Shown piece by piece: positions 26,974 to 35,803 of a stretch of DNA of 64,000 nt (the first letter of the stretch is position 1; every line of letters begins with the position of its first letter). The translations under genes were made by a program, and so were the position numbers. A model generated the notes under the pieces. It was given only the letters and a program-made list of their open reading frames with translations, was not told the DNA's origin and did not search any database. The DNA is from an uncultured Bacilli bacterium (GTDB lineage: Bacteria > Bacillota_I > Bacilli_A > RF39 > UBA660): the NCBI GenBank assembly GCA_934148875.1, contig CAKPDJ010000001.1, forward strand, positions 1 through 64,000. The letters run 5' to 3'.

Positions 26974-28443
26974 TTATCCTCCATTTTCTATATTTTCGAA
27001 AATAATTCGTCCCTTTCTTTGAAATAAACCTATAATTAATATAATGTTAATTAACATTACTAAAATTAAATAAATAATATTTTGAGTAATAATTGGCTTT
27101 GATAATAAAAATAACATTGGAATAAAGAAAACTAATGATATAGTTTTAAATTTTTCTAAACTATAACTAGTAAATAAACACATTACTGCTGTTAGTTCAA
27201 TAATAGTAGTAAATATTAAATCATTTAAAAAATATTTAAATATTAGTAATAGTGATAGTTTAGTGTTAATAGAAAAAATTATATATAGTATTGTGTATGT
27301 GATTGATTTTAATGCCATAGTTATCAAAAATACTGATACTATTTTTATTATTATTAATTTTATTGGCTTTAATCTCAAGAACCATATTTCATTTTTTAGT
27401 TGGGTATCTCTTAATATGATTTTAAATGATATATAAGTATATGTAAGCCAACTTATTAAAGAAATTAATAATTTTGGAAGTTCGTCACCATATTTATATG
27501 AAATACCTAAAATGTATGTAAATTCATCAGTTCCAAGTTTAATATTTATACCATTATAAAACCATAGTATAAGTGATACTAATAATATTATATAAATTAT
27601 TATTAACCATTTTAGTTTACGGATTACTGTATTGAAACTATGTTTTATTAGATATAAACTATTTTTGATGGTTTGCATAGTTATTTTAGTTTTTTTGTTG
27701 ATTAATGTTTCAGTTATTTGTAAGATTAGCATTGATAATAGAATATATAAAATATTTATACTTAATTCAAATGGATAAGAAGAATAATTTAATGGTAATA
27801 AAAATCTATATATTGAAAATCCAATATCAGTTATTGAGTTTATTATTAAATCACTTGGAATATTTCCATAATAGAAAATCAGTAACAATAAAGTTGCAAT
27901 TAAAGTTGTGGTTACTTTTGGAGAAAAGATTTTTGACATAGTAATTGTATATATTGAAAATATTTGTATCCATATGTAACACCTTATAAAATACCAAAGG
28001 GAATATATAATACTGGATACATTAGGTATCTTTATTGAATAATTGAAATTGAAAATATATAGTATTAATACATATATAAATAGAAATAATAGATTGAGGA
28101 TAAATATGAATGTATTACTGAAAAGGACAGTTCCTATTATTTTTTTTGTACAATTATTTTTAGTTTTATTTCTTAGGTGATAGAATTGATTACTAGAAAA
28201 TAATTGATACAAGTAAACTGTATTAAATAAATATAATATAAAAGTTAAAAATAAATAGATGTCATTTGAAAATATTAATATCAATAGTTCATGTAATTGA
28301 GAAATATTTATGCCATATGAAATAGCACATAATCCTCCCTGAAATAGATTAAGTAGGATTAAACATATAATAATTACTTTGAATGGTATCGTCTTTTTAG
28401 TATAATTAAACATTTTTCTTTGAAATTTATATTCATCTTTCAT
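26974..28443 (-). CDS. multi-pass membrane protein, probable ABC permease
   Basis: A 489-aa protein of about twelve hydrophobic segments. No conserved permease signature is recognisable by eye. The N-terminal KDEYKFQRKMFNYTKKTIPF before helix 1 and a second repeat-like start near 330 (LRDTQLKNEIWFLRLKPIKL) suggest two similar 6-helix halves. This is typical of ABC-2 transporters of the bacteriocin export/immunity type. It overlaps the preceding gene by 11 bases and the ATPase follows at once, so the three form a unit. Confidence 0.75.
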   Translation of the reverse strand: MKDEYKFQRKMFNYTKKTIPFKVIIICLILLNLFQGGLCAISYGINISQLHELLILIFSNDIYLFLTFILYLFNTVYLYQLFSSNQFYHLRNKTKNNCTKKIIGTVLFSNTFIFILNLLFLFIYVLILYIFNFNYSIKIPNVSSIIYSLWYFIRCYIWIQIFSIYTITMSKIFSPKVTTTLIATLLLLIFYYGNIPSDLIINSITDIGFSIYRFLLPLNYSSYPFELSINILYILLSMLILQITETLINKKTKITMQTIKNSLYLIKHSFNTVIRKLKWLIIIYIILLVSLILWFYNGINIKLGTDEFTYILGISYKYGDELPKLLISLISWLTYTYISFKIILRDTQLKNEIWFLRLKPIKLIIIKIVSVFLITMALKSITYTILYIIFSINTKLSLLLIFKYFLNDLIFTTIIELTAVMCLFTSYSLEKFKTISLVFFIPMLFLLSKPIITQNIIYLILVMLINIILIIGLFQRKGRIIFENIENGG

Positions 28444-29353
28444 TTATAGTCACATACCTTTCTTTTTTATGATAAAGTATAAACATTATGAGAGAAGAAA
28501 TTATAACATAAATAATTGATGTATAAATAATATATTCGAAGTGATTTATCTCTGAGCCAAATACCCATACTTCTGGTTCGGACAAAGCAATGGCGAATTC
28601 GCCCATTTTTAGGTATCTTCCAAATATTCTTCCTAAAAAAGTTACGATTGTTGTTTGGGTAAATAAATAACATAAATAAACTCCTATTATGTTAACTATA
28701 AAATTTTTTGACTTATAAAATATTAAATATGCTGTATTTATATAGTAGATACTGTGTAGCATTAAACTAAAAATCATAGTTGAAAAATATGGTAACCATA
28801 ATGATCTAGCATATTGTCTTTCACTCCAAAAAGTATCACCCCATAACTCCATTTCACCAGGTTGATATTGAAATTTGAACTTAGAAATACAACATACAAT
28901 AAAAAAAGTTATTAGTAGAAATATTGGTAAAATTAAAATACATTTTAATGATTTCTTATAGTGATTTAGAAAATAACGCTTATAACTTTGTCTAGTTAGC
29001 TTGTTTTTAAACATACCACTTTTAGTATCTTGATAGAAATGCCAGATAGCTGGAACTGCAACAAAAATTATCGCAATCAAACTTAACATCTCGATTGTTG
29101 CTTCTCCTCCTACTAATATGTATATAAATAATAGTGGTGCTGGAGGAATTTTTGAACTATCTAGATTATTTTTTATACTAATACAATTGTCTGGCATTAC
29201 TGTTTCTTGTTGACATTTATCATATGCTTGTTGTGTTGATGATTTTAATTCATAATAATGTTTCATAAAATTATTTAAACCAAAAAGAAACCATATTATT
29301 AGTATTAATATTGATATAATTATTAAAATATTATTTTTTATGAATTTTTTCAT
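28433..29353 (-). CDS. multi-pass membrane protein of an ABC operon
   Basis: A 306-aa protein with about six hydrophobic segments and a loop after helix 1 that contains two cysteines (DKCQQETVMPDNCIS), possibly a disulfide outside the cell. A large central loop near 165-190 is polar. Family not recognised. It starts the three-gene ABC operon with an AGGAG site and overlaps the next gene by 11 bases. The 236-base region upstream holds its promoter but nothing else obvious. Confidence 0.7.
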   Translation of the reverse strand: MKKFIKNNILIIISILILIIWFLFGLNNFMKHYYELKSSTQQAYDKCQQETVMPDNCISIKNNLDSSKIPPAPLLFIYILVGGEATIEMLSLIAIIFVAVPAIWHFYQDTKSGMFKNKLTRQSYKRYFLNHYKKSLKCILILPIFLLITFFIVCCISKFKFQYQPGEMELWGDTFWSERQYARSLWLPYFSTMIFSLMLHSIYYINTAYLIFYKSKNFIVNIIGVYLCYLFTQTTIVTFLGRIFGRYLKMGEFAIALSEPEVWVFGSEINHFEYIIYTSIIYVIISSLIMFILYHKKERYVTINER

Positions 29354-29567
29354 ATTTTACTCCTAAAATAATACAAGAGAGCTATGTAACTTAGTTAAAT
29401 ATCTAATTTAGTATTTATACTTAGTATCACTTGATTATAGCACTATATATGTATATTATAGACATTCTTTCTATATAAAGACGAAATTGATTATAAAATG
29501 TCGTTTTTTGTTGGTATGAATTTAATAATTGGTAATATTTAAAGCAAAATAACAAAATTTATAATAA

Positions 29568-29591
29568 AAAGACAGCTTATTAGTTGTCTTT
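29568..29591 (-). terminator. terminator of the transporter gene
   Basis: AAAGACA/TGTCTTT stem, 10-base loop, minus-strand T-run (A-tract 29566-29570 on the plus strand). It overlaps the stop of the AbgT-type gene. Confidence 0.75.
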
Positions 29592-31188
29592 ATATTGTTG
29601 GAAATACTCCTTTTCCTAGAGGTAGTCCAGTTAGATACCAAAGTATGATTATAGCTATCCATACTATACTGATTATTATGCAATATGGCATAATTAATTT
29701 TAATGAATTACCAATAGTAATTGGTCTACGTTTATTAGAATTGTATATATTCATATATCCTACAAAAATAACAAAGTATGTTAATAATGGTGTAATTCCT
29801 TTTGTCATTGAATCTGTAGCTCTTAAAATAAATTGGCTAAATTCTGGTGAAATGTTGGCTTGCATTAGTTTTGGAACTACTATTGGAGCCAGTATAGTCC
29901 ATTTTGCTGTTGGAGTTGTATTAAAAATATTAATAATTGCAATTACGATAATTACTAATATAATCAAAGGAATACCACTAAATTCAAGACTATTTATTAA
30001 GTTTGCACCCCATGCTGTTATTATTGTAGCAATGTTTGTTTTTCTAAATACTGCTATAAATTGAGTAGCAAAAAATACCATTGGTATTAAAATACCCACT
30101 TCTGACATTGATTTACTAATATCCACTAATAATTCTTTATCATTTTTAATAGTTTTAGCACCTATTCCATAGGCAATACCTGTAACTATAAAGAATAAAG
30201 ATACCATGTATGTAAAACCATCTTGGAAGTATGAATTAGTTCCAAATGCTTGTCCTAAATATGTTGATTCTGTCATATCAAGAAGCATACCTGAAAAAGG
30301 TAGATTTGGAATTAGTGAATAGATAAAGAATAACAAAAATATTACTGCCACTATACTGGCATATTTCATACCTCTTTTTTCATGTATTTCTAAGGCAAGT
30401 TTTCTTTGTTCTTCTTCTTCAACATTTTCTATTACAGAGATCTCAGTTGTTTTTGATAAATCATTAACATCTCTATATTTTCCTAGTTTAGGAATGGTTA
30501 TTTTTTCAATTATTAATGTTCCTACAATGGAAAGTATTATTGATGATATTATTATTATTATTAAATTAGAAGATAGCGCAACATGGTAACTAGCATCTAT
30601 TAAGTGTGCAGCTTGTTCAGTAGTAGATATAAGATTAATTTCCATACTACCAACAAAAATTGTTGCTCCATATCCAAATGCTACACCACAGAAGGCTGCA
30701 ATAATTCCCGCTAGTGGATTACGTTTATTTTTTAAAAATACTAAGGCTGAAATAGGTATAAGTATTACATAACCAATATCATTAATTAAACTAGAAATAG
30801 TAGCTAAAAATATAATTATAAAAGTTATTTTTTTATTATCTATTTTTACTAGAACTCTTTTAATGAAGGCATCTAATAAGCCTGTTGCTTGAATTACTGC
30901 TAATCCAATTAATGAAATAAGTAATGTACTTAGTGTAGTAAAGCTCATGAAATTTTTAGCAGCATTACTAATAATATATTTTAAACCGTTAAATCCAAAT
31001 AAATTTTCAACAGTCACTAAGGTTGATTCTAACTGACCAGTGGTTGGATTTAACTTAGAATATGTTGCTTGCATTTCAAAAAGAGAAAATACACCACTTA
31101 ATAATGTAACTATAAATGTAAGTATTATAAAAGCTGTTACGGGATGTAGGTAAAATTTTTTTAATTTGAGTTTATTTTTTTCTTTCAT
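29590..31188 (-). CDS. AbgT-family transporter
   Basis: A 532-aa, ~12-helix protein of the AbgT (p-aminobenzoyl-glutamate/drug export) family. The C-terminal NTTPTAKWTILAPIVVPKLM followed by LRATDSMTKGITPLLTYF is the family signature, and ISSLINDIGYVILIPISALV near 125 matches the first hairpin region. Characterised homologues import aminobenzoyl-glutamate or expel sulfonamides. ATG 31188 is preferred, with GAGG 9 bases upstream, overlapping the stop of the DUF951 gene. Monocistronic end of the par-side operon. Confidence 0.88.
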   Translation of the reverse strand: MKEKNKLKLKKFYLHPVTAFIILTFIVTLLSGVFSLFEMQATYSKLNPTTGQLESTLVTVENLFGFNGLKYIISNAAKNFMSFTTLSTLLISLIGLAVIQATGLLDAFIKRVLVKIDNKKITFIIIFLATISSLINDIGYVILIPISALVFLKNKRNPLAGIIAAFCGVAFGYGATIFVGSMEINLISTTEQAAHLIDASYHVALSSNLIIIIISSIILSIVGTLIIEKITIPKLGKYRDVNDLSKTTEISVIENVEEEEQRKLALEIHEKRGMKYASIVAVIFLLFFIYSLIPNLPFSGMLLDMTESTYLGQAFGTNSYFQDGFTYMVSLFFIVTGIAYGIGAKTIKNDKELLVDISKSMSEVGILIPMVFFATQFIAVFRKTNIATIITAWGANLINSLEFSGIPLIILVIIVIAIINIFNTTPTAKWTILAPIVVPKLMQANISPEFSQFILRATDSMTKGITPLLTYFVIFVGYMNIYNSNKRRPITIGNSLKLIMPYCIIISIVWIAIIILWYLTGLPLGKGVFPTI

Positions 31189-31189
31189 A

Positions 31190-31387
31190 CTACATATCCT
31201 CACTATTTATAACTTTTTTTAGTTTGCGGTTAAATTCAATTCTAGGTATCATAACAACTCTGCCACAATTACAGCATTCTATTTTAATATCTATACCTAG
31301 TCTAATAATTTTCCATTCATTGGCACCACATGGATGGCCTTTTTTCATTATAACTTTATCGTTTAATTTATATTCTTTATTCTCCAT
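31190..31387 (-). CDS. DUF951 zinc-ribbon-like protein
   Basis: A 65-aa protein of the DUF951 (YyzM) family: LNDKVIMKKGHPCGANEWKI, then ECCNCGRVVMIPRIEF. The CxxC and upstream Cys suggest a metal site. The function is unknown, but the gene regularly sits between ychF and the par/mscS genes in Bacilli, as here. It overlaps the MscS gene by 11 bases. Confidence 0.93.
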   Translation of the reverse strand: MENKEYKLNDKVIMKKGHPCGANEWKIIRLGIDIKIECCNCGRVVMIPRIEFNRKLKKVINSEDM

Positions 31388-32186
31388 GATGCACCTCTAT
31401 TTGCGGATAAGGAATTTTTATTTTTTCTTTATCTAATGTTTCTTTTATTCTCTTTCTCATTATACGTTCTATTTCATAATGTTCCATTGAAATAGTTGGG
31501 GCGACAAATCGATATTTTACTGAAGAGGAAGCTAGTTCTTGAATTCCTAATAATTCAACCTTTCCTTTTAATTTAGGTAGTGTTTTAGTAAGTTCCTCTG
31601 CTAATAATTTTAAAACGTTTTCTACTTTATCATTATTCTCTTCATAGCTTATATCTATATCTACAATAGCTAACGAATTAGCCATACTATAATTTATTAC
31701 TTCACTTATATTACGATTAGCTATTATTTTTATTTGTCCTTCATAATTTCTTATTCTAGTTGTTTTTAAGCCTAAATAAATTACTTCTCCTTTAAAGTCA
31801 CCTATTGAGATTGTATCCCCTATTGCATACTGATTTTCTAAAATAATAGTAAAACCTGCTATTAAATCTTTAGCTAAATCTTGGAGAGCAAGACCTACTA
31901 TTATTCCTACTATTCCTAAACCTGCTAAAAATGATGTAACATTAATTCCATAAACAGTTAATATGGCTAGAATGAGAAAGATTATAATTAAGTATTTAGT
32001 TATACTTTTTAGTAATACCTTAAATGTTTCTGTCTTTTTATAATTATAGCTGCTTTTCTCAAATTCTAATTGTTTTTTAGAAATTATTTTATCTATTAGT
32101 TTTTTTATAATAATATTTATAATTGTTGCTAAAATTATATATATTATTGGTAGATATATTTGAGGTACTAAATATTTTTCAAACAT
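31377..32186 (-). CDS. MscS-family mechanosensitive channel
   Basis: A 269-aa small-conductance channel of the YkuT type. It has three membrane helices in the first ~100 residues. The pore helix GLGIVGIIVGLALQDLAKDL leads into the beta domain (GDTISIGDFKGEVIYLGLKT, NRNISEVINYS) and the C-terminal alpha/beta domain. It protects cells from hypo-osmotic shock. It lies 9 bases after parB, in the same minus-strand operon. Confidence 0.95.
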   Translation of the reverse strand: MFEKYLVPQIYLPIIYIILATIINIIIKKLIDKIISKKQLEFEKSSYNYKKTETFKVLLKSITKYLIIIFLILAILTVYGINVTSFLAGLGIVGIIVGLALQDLAKDLIAGFTIILENQYAIGDTISIGDFKGEVIYLGLKTTRIRNYEGQIKIIANRNISEVINYSMANSLAIVDIDISYEENNDKVENVLKLLAEELTKTLPKLKGKVELLGIQELASSSVKYRFVAPTISMEHYEIERIMRKRIKETLDKEKIKIPYPQIEVHHGE

Positions 32187-32195
32187 ATTTCACCA

Positions 32196-33077
32196 TTAAT
32201 TATCTAGACCAATAATTTCTAAAATTCTATTTAAGTCATTTGGATTAACAAAATGAAGTTCAATTCTATTATTTTTTATTTTTACTTTTGTACCAAACTT
32301 ATCTGATAATTCCTCTTCTATAACTTTGTATTCATTGCGATTAGTTTCATGTCTAATCTGAGTATTTTTCTTTTCATAAATATTGTCATGAGAAAGATTT
32401 TCTACTTCTCTAACACTTAAGCCATCAACTACTATTTTTTCTGCTAACTGTTTTACTTTTTCATTATCTTCTATTTTACTTAAAACACGTGCATGGCTCA
32501 TTGATAATTTATTAGCCATAATCATATCTTTAACTTCTTCAGGTAATGATAATAAACCTAACATATTAGTAATGTGACTTCTACTTTTTCCTAATCGTTC
32601 TGCAAGTTTATCTTGTGTTAATGATAACTCATCTATTAGTTTCTTGTATGCAATAGCTTCTTCTAATGCATTAAGATTTTCTCTTTGTAGGTTTTCAAGT
32701 AAAGCTATTTCCATCATATCTTGGTCTGAAAAATCTCTCAAAATAGCTGGAATTGTTTCTTTTCCTGCTAAAATTGATGCTTTTACTCTACGTTCTCCTG
32801 CTATGATTTCATAACCTTTTATACTTTTTTTGGCAATAATTGGCTGGAATACACCATGTTCTTTAATTGAATTAGCCAATTCCTGTAGAGCTGTTTCATC
32901 AAAATTTTTTCTTGGCTGGTAAGGATTACTTCTTAATTCAGATAGTGGTAATTCCACTATTTCTTCATTTGTAGATTCATCCATTATTTTTTCTTCAATT
33001 TTTTCATAGTCCATTGGTTCATTATTAAATAATTCCTCTAGGCCTCTACCTAAAGCTTTTCTTCTAGATGTCTCCAT
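32196..33077 (-). CDS. parB: chromosome-partitioning protein ParB (Spo0J)
   Basis: The CTPase clamp that loads at parS and spreads, recruiting SMC. The 293-aa protein has an N-terminal ParA-stimulating motif (RRKALGRGLEEL), the CTP-binding box GERRVKA (94-100) and ENLQREN (128-), the helix-turn-helix LSLTQDKLAERLGKSRSHIT, and a C-terminal dimer domain. Its closest relative type is Spo0J rather than Noc: LSMSHARVL and KSRSHITNML in the DNA-reading region. An upstream TTG could add three residues; ATG 33077 lies 13 bases after AAGGAAG, TTG 33086 lies closer, so the start is uncertain. It overlaps parA by 14 bases. Confidence 0.97.
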   Translation of the reverse strand: METSRRKALGRGLEELFNNEPMDYEKIEEKIMDESTNEEIVELPLSELRSNPYQPRKNFDETALQELANSIKEHGVFQPIIAKKSIKGYEIIAGERRVKASILAGKETIPAILRDFSDQDMMEIALLENLQRENLNALEEAIAYKKLIDELSLTQDKLAERLGKSRSHITNMLGLLSLPEEVKDMIMANKLSMSHARVLSKIEDNEKVKQLAEKIVVDGLSVREVENLSHDNIYEKKNTQIRHETNRNEYKVIEEELSDKFGTKVKIKNNRIELHFVNPNDLNRILEIIGLDN

Positions 33078-33852
33078 TTCGTGCAATCACTTCCTTTGCT
33101 AAATTTATATAAGCTTCTGTTGCCCTATGTTTTGGGTCATAAGCTAATATCGGTTTCCCATGAGAAGGTGCTTCTGTTAATTTTACTAATCTTGGAATTA
33201 TAGTGTTGTATACTCTTTCTTTAAAAAATCTTCTTATATCTTCTACTACCTCTAATCCCAATAATGTTCTTGAATCAAGCATTGTTAGTAAGACACCTTC
33301 TATATCTAAATTAGGATTTAGATTTTTCTGTGCTAACATTATTGTGTTTAATAATTGAGTAATTCCCTCTAATGCAAAAAATTCACATTGAACTGGTATT
33401 ATAACTGAATCTGATGCTGTTAATGCATTTGTTGTAATTAATCCTAATGAAGGAGGACAGTCAATTATAATATAGTTGAATAAGTCTTTAATTGGATCTA
33501 AATAAGTTTTTAATTGAGCATTTTTGGCAAATCCTTGATTAGTTTTACTTTTTTCAATTAATTCCATATCTAGTCCCGCTAAATTAATGGTTGCTGGTAA
33601 AACATATAAATTTTTATATTTTGTTTTAATAATTGCTTCCGTTATTTCACATTTACCTGTTAATACTTCGTGAACACTGTTTGTTATATCTCCCTTGTTA
33701 ATTCCTACACCTGTTGTTGTATTACCCTGTGGATCTAAATCTATTAATAATACTTTTTTTCCTAAATATGCAAGAGATGCAGAAAGGTTGATACTTGTTG
33801 TTGTTTTGCCTACGCCACCTTTTTGATTTACTAATGAAATTGTTTTTCCCAT
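33064..33852 (-). CDS. parA: chromosome-partitioning ATPase ParA (Soj)
   Basis: A deviant-Walker ATPase of 262 aa that moves or releases ParB and, in B. subtilis, regulates DnaA. Motifs: NQKGGVGKTTTS (K11, K16), LLIDLDPQGN and IIDCPPSLGLIT. No N-terminal DNA-binding extension, so it is the chromosomal Soj type. It follows noc by about 90 bases and is coupled to parB. A GGTGG site precedes the start. Confidence 0.98.
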   Translation of the reverse strand: MGKTISLVNQKGGVGKTTTSINLSASLAYLGKKVLLIDLDPQGNTTTGVGINKGDITNSVHEVLTGKCEITEAIIKTKYKNLYVLPATINLAGLDMELIEKSKTNQGFAKNAQLKTYLDPIKDLFNYIIIDCPPSLGLITTNALTASDSVIIPVQCEFFALEGITQLLNTIMLAQKNLNPNLDIEGVLLTMLDSRTLLGLEVVEDIRRFFKERVYNTIIPRLVKLTEAPSHGKPILAYDPKHRATEAYINLAKEVIARNGDI

Positions 33853-33924
33853 ACTACCACCTTCTCTTTTGTACTCTTCTATTTTAACAAAAATATATAA
33901 ATTATGAAATGTTTTTCGAAAAAA

Positions 33925-33943
33925 AAAGTAGAAGTTCTACTTT
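33925..33943 (-). terminator. terminator after noc
   Basis: AAAGTAGAA/TTCTACTTT stem ending at the noc stop, with a long minus-strand T-run. It separates noc from parA, so the two may have distinct expression. Confidence 0.7.
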
Positions 33944-34981
33944 TTAGTTATTTTTATCTATTTTTATAACTACTTGATAGTTGTTTTCAAAGTCTAAATC
34001 TTCAGTTGTTATTTTAATTCCTTTATTTTGAATTTTAGCTATAACACTCTTGATTTCATTAACAGCATCTTCTACAGTATATATTTTTGTTGTTTTTAAT
34101 AATCTGTCAATATCATTATAATTATATTCTGGTTTTGGTTCTTTAATTTCTTTGTTTTCTGTTTCAGGCTCATCATCATCAAATTCAGATAATGCTTCTA
34201 TTATTTCCTTTGTGTCATCTTTAGGAGCTAGTGATAGTGGAGGAACATCATCATCTTCGATTTCGTTTGATTTATTAGTTATATCAATTGTTGGTTGTTT
34301 TGGTTCACTTACTTCTATTTTTGGACCACTTTCTTCTACAATTGTAACGCTATCATTAGTTATTGCTGATGGTTGAGATGTTTCACCTTTTAATTCTCTA
34401 ATTTCATTATCTAGTTCTCTAACTGTCATACGATTATTGATTATTTTTCTTAACATATTAATTTGTTCTTGTGGTGTATCTAAGTTTAATAGACTTCTGG
34501 CATGGCGTTCAGAAATTTGATCTTTTAGTAGAGCCTCTTGAATTTCATCAGGTAATGATAACAATCTCATTTTATTAGCTATTGCAGCTTGAGATTTTCC
34601 CATAGTACGACCTAGTTCTTCCTGAGTCATTGAATCTAATTCAAGAATTTTTTGATATGTTCTTGCTTCTTCTATTGCTGTTAAATCTTTTCTTTGAAGA
34701 TTTTCTAAAAGGGCTACTTTTGAAGCTTCCTTGTCGTCTAAATTACGAATTATTGCAGGAATTTTAGTTAAACCTGCCATTGCTGATGCTTTATATCTTC
34801 TTTCACCGGCTATTATTTCGTATTTATCTCCTATTTTTCTGACAATAATTGGCTGAATTACTCCATGTTCTTTGATTGATGCTGATAATTCTCTTAATGC
34901 ATCTTCATTAAACACTTCACGTGGTTGAAAACGGTTAGGAATAATGTCATCTAAATATAGTTCTACTACTTCTCTATCCAT
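33944..34981 (-). CDS. noc: nucleoid occlusion protein Noc, variant without membrane-targeting helix
   Basis: A ParB paralogue that binds TTTCCCGGGAAA-type sites and blocks Z-ring assembly over the nucleoid. It matches B. subtilis Noc in IIPNRFQPREVF, HGVIQPIIVR, the CTP box GERRYKA (59-65), ENLQRKDL (93-100), the reader region MGKSQAAIANKMRLLSLP and ISERHARSLL, and the C-terminal dimer domain (NEIKSVIAKIQNKGIKI). Two oddities: it begins directly at VELYLDDIIPNRF with no amphipathic N-terminus, and an in-frame TGA at 34997-34999 rules out a longer start. It also has a ~95-residue acidic linker (about 195-290) rich in D, E, P and S. Location between rsmG and parA is the Bacillus order. Confidence 0.93.
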   Translation of the reverse strand: MDREVVELYLDDIIPNRFQPREVFNEDALRELSASIKEHGVIQPIIVRKIGDKYEIIAGERRYKASAMAGLTKIPAIIRNLDDKEASKVALLENLQRKDLTAIEEARTYQKILELDSMTQEELGRTMGKSQAAIANKMRLLSLPDEIQEALLKDQISERHARSLLNLDTPQEQINMLRKIINNRMTVRELDNEIRELKGETSQPSAITNDSVTIVEESGPKIEVSEPKQPTIDITNKSNEIEDDDVPPLSLAPKDDTKEIIEALSEFDDDEPETENKEIKEPKPEYNYNDIDRLLKTTKIYTVEDAVNEIKSVIAKIQNKGIKITTEDLDFENNYQVVIKIDKNN

Positions 34982-35061
34982 ATATATACCCTCTTTTCAT
35001 TCTTTCTACTCTTTTATTCTAGGTATATTATATCATATTTTTGATTTCATACAAGAAAAAA

Positions 35062-35085
35062 AGCCAAATTTAGATACTTTTGGCT
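35062..35085 (-). terminator. terminator of the mnmG-rsmG operon
   Basis: AGCCAAA/TTTGGCT 7-bp stem followed by seven T on the minus strand, 19 bases after the rsmG stop. Confidence 0.85.
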
Positions 35086-35104
35086 ATATTTTATGTTATT
35101 ATTA

Positions 35105-35803
35105 TTAATTTTTTTTAATTTTTTCCATTCTTCTAGGGTAAATTTTATTGGTTTTATTTTCTTTGATAATTAACACTATATTTCTAATACTATCTTCAAT
35201 TGGCAAATAAAATGTTTCTATTTTTTTTATTTTACTATCTAATTTTTTTAATATTTCCATACTATTTTCGATTTCTTCTTCAATATTTGCTTTCATTGAA
35301 ATAAAGAAGCCATTTACTTTTACCATTGGAATACATAATTCTGATAACACTTTTAGATTAGCTACTGCTCGTGCTGTTACTATGTCAAATTTTTCACGAT
35401 TTTCTTTGGCATAATCTTCTGCTCTAGTATGAATTGCTTCTATATCTTTTAGTTCTAAGTCTTTTATAATTTCATTTAAATAATTTACTCTTTTTTGAAG
35501 AGAATCTAGTAAAGTTATTTTTAGATTAGGAAAACAGATTTTTAAAACGATTCCTGGAAATCCAGCACCACTACCAACATCACATAAAGTTAAGTCTTGA
35601 TTCAAATCTATTACTTTACTAATTGTTAGGCTATCATAGAAATGTTTTAAATATACGTCTTCTTTTTCTGTTATTCTAGTTAGATTCATTTTTTGATTCC
35701 ATGATATTAATAATTCGTAGAATTCAGCTAATTTTTCTAGTTGTTGACTGGTTAATGTTATACCTAATTTTTTTGTTTCTTCTATAAATAAATCTAAACT
35801 CAT
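35105..35803 (-). CDS. rsmG: 16S rRNA (guanine-527-N7) methyltransferase
   Basis: A 232-aa class I methyltransferase. Key segments: SWNQKMNLTRITEKEDVYLK then HFYDSL, SAM loop CDVGSGAGFPGIVLKI, ITLLDSLQKRVNYLN and VTARAVANL. Modifies G527 of 16S rRNA. It starts within the last codons of mnmG (4-base overlap), the conserved mnmG-rsmG pair. The C-terminus is lysine-rich. Confidence 0.97.
   Translation of the reverse strand: MSLDLFIEETKKLGITLTSQQLEKLAEFYELLISWNQKMNLTRITEKEDVYLKHFYDSLTISKVIDLNQDLTLCDVGSGAGFPGIVLKICFPNLKITLLDSLQKRVNYLNEIIKDLELKDIEAIHTRAEDYAKENREKFDIVTARAVANLKVLSELCIPMVKVNGFFISMKANIEEEIENSMEILKKLDSKIKKIETFYLPIEDSIRNIVLIIKENKTNKIYPRRMEKIKKN

Noticed and set aside
28467..28673. A 68-codon frame inside the ABC membrane protein gene
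   Set aside because: Same strand but shifted within a longer, better-supported gene with a ribosome binding site.
29354..29567. Riboswitch or small gene upstream of the ABC operon
   Set aside because: Only an AT-rich promoter-like stretch and weak 4-bp stems; no conserved aptamer features.
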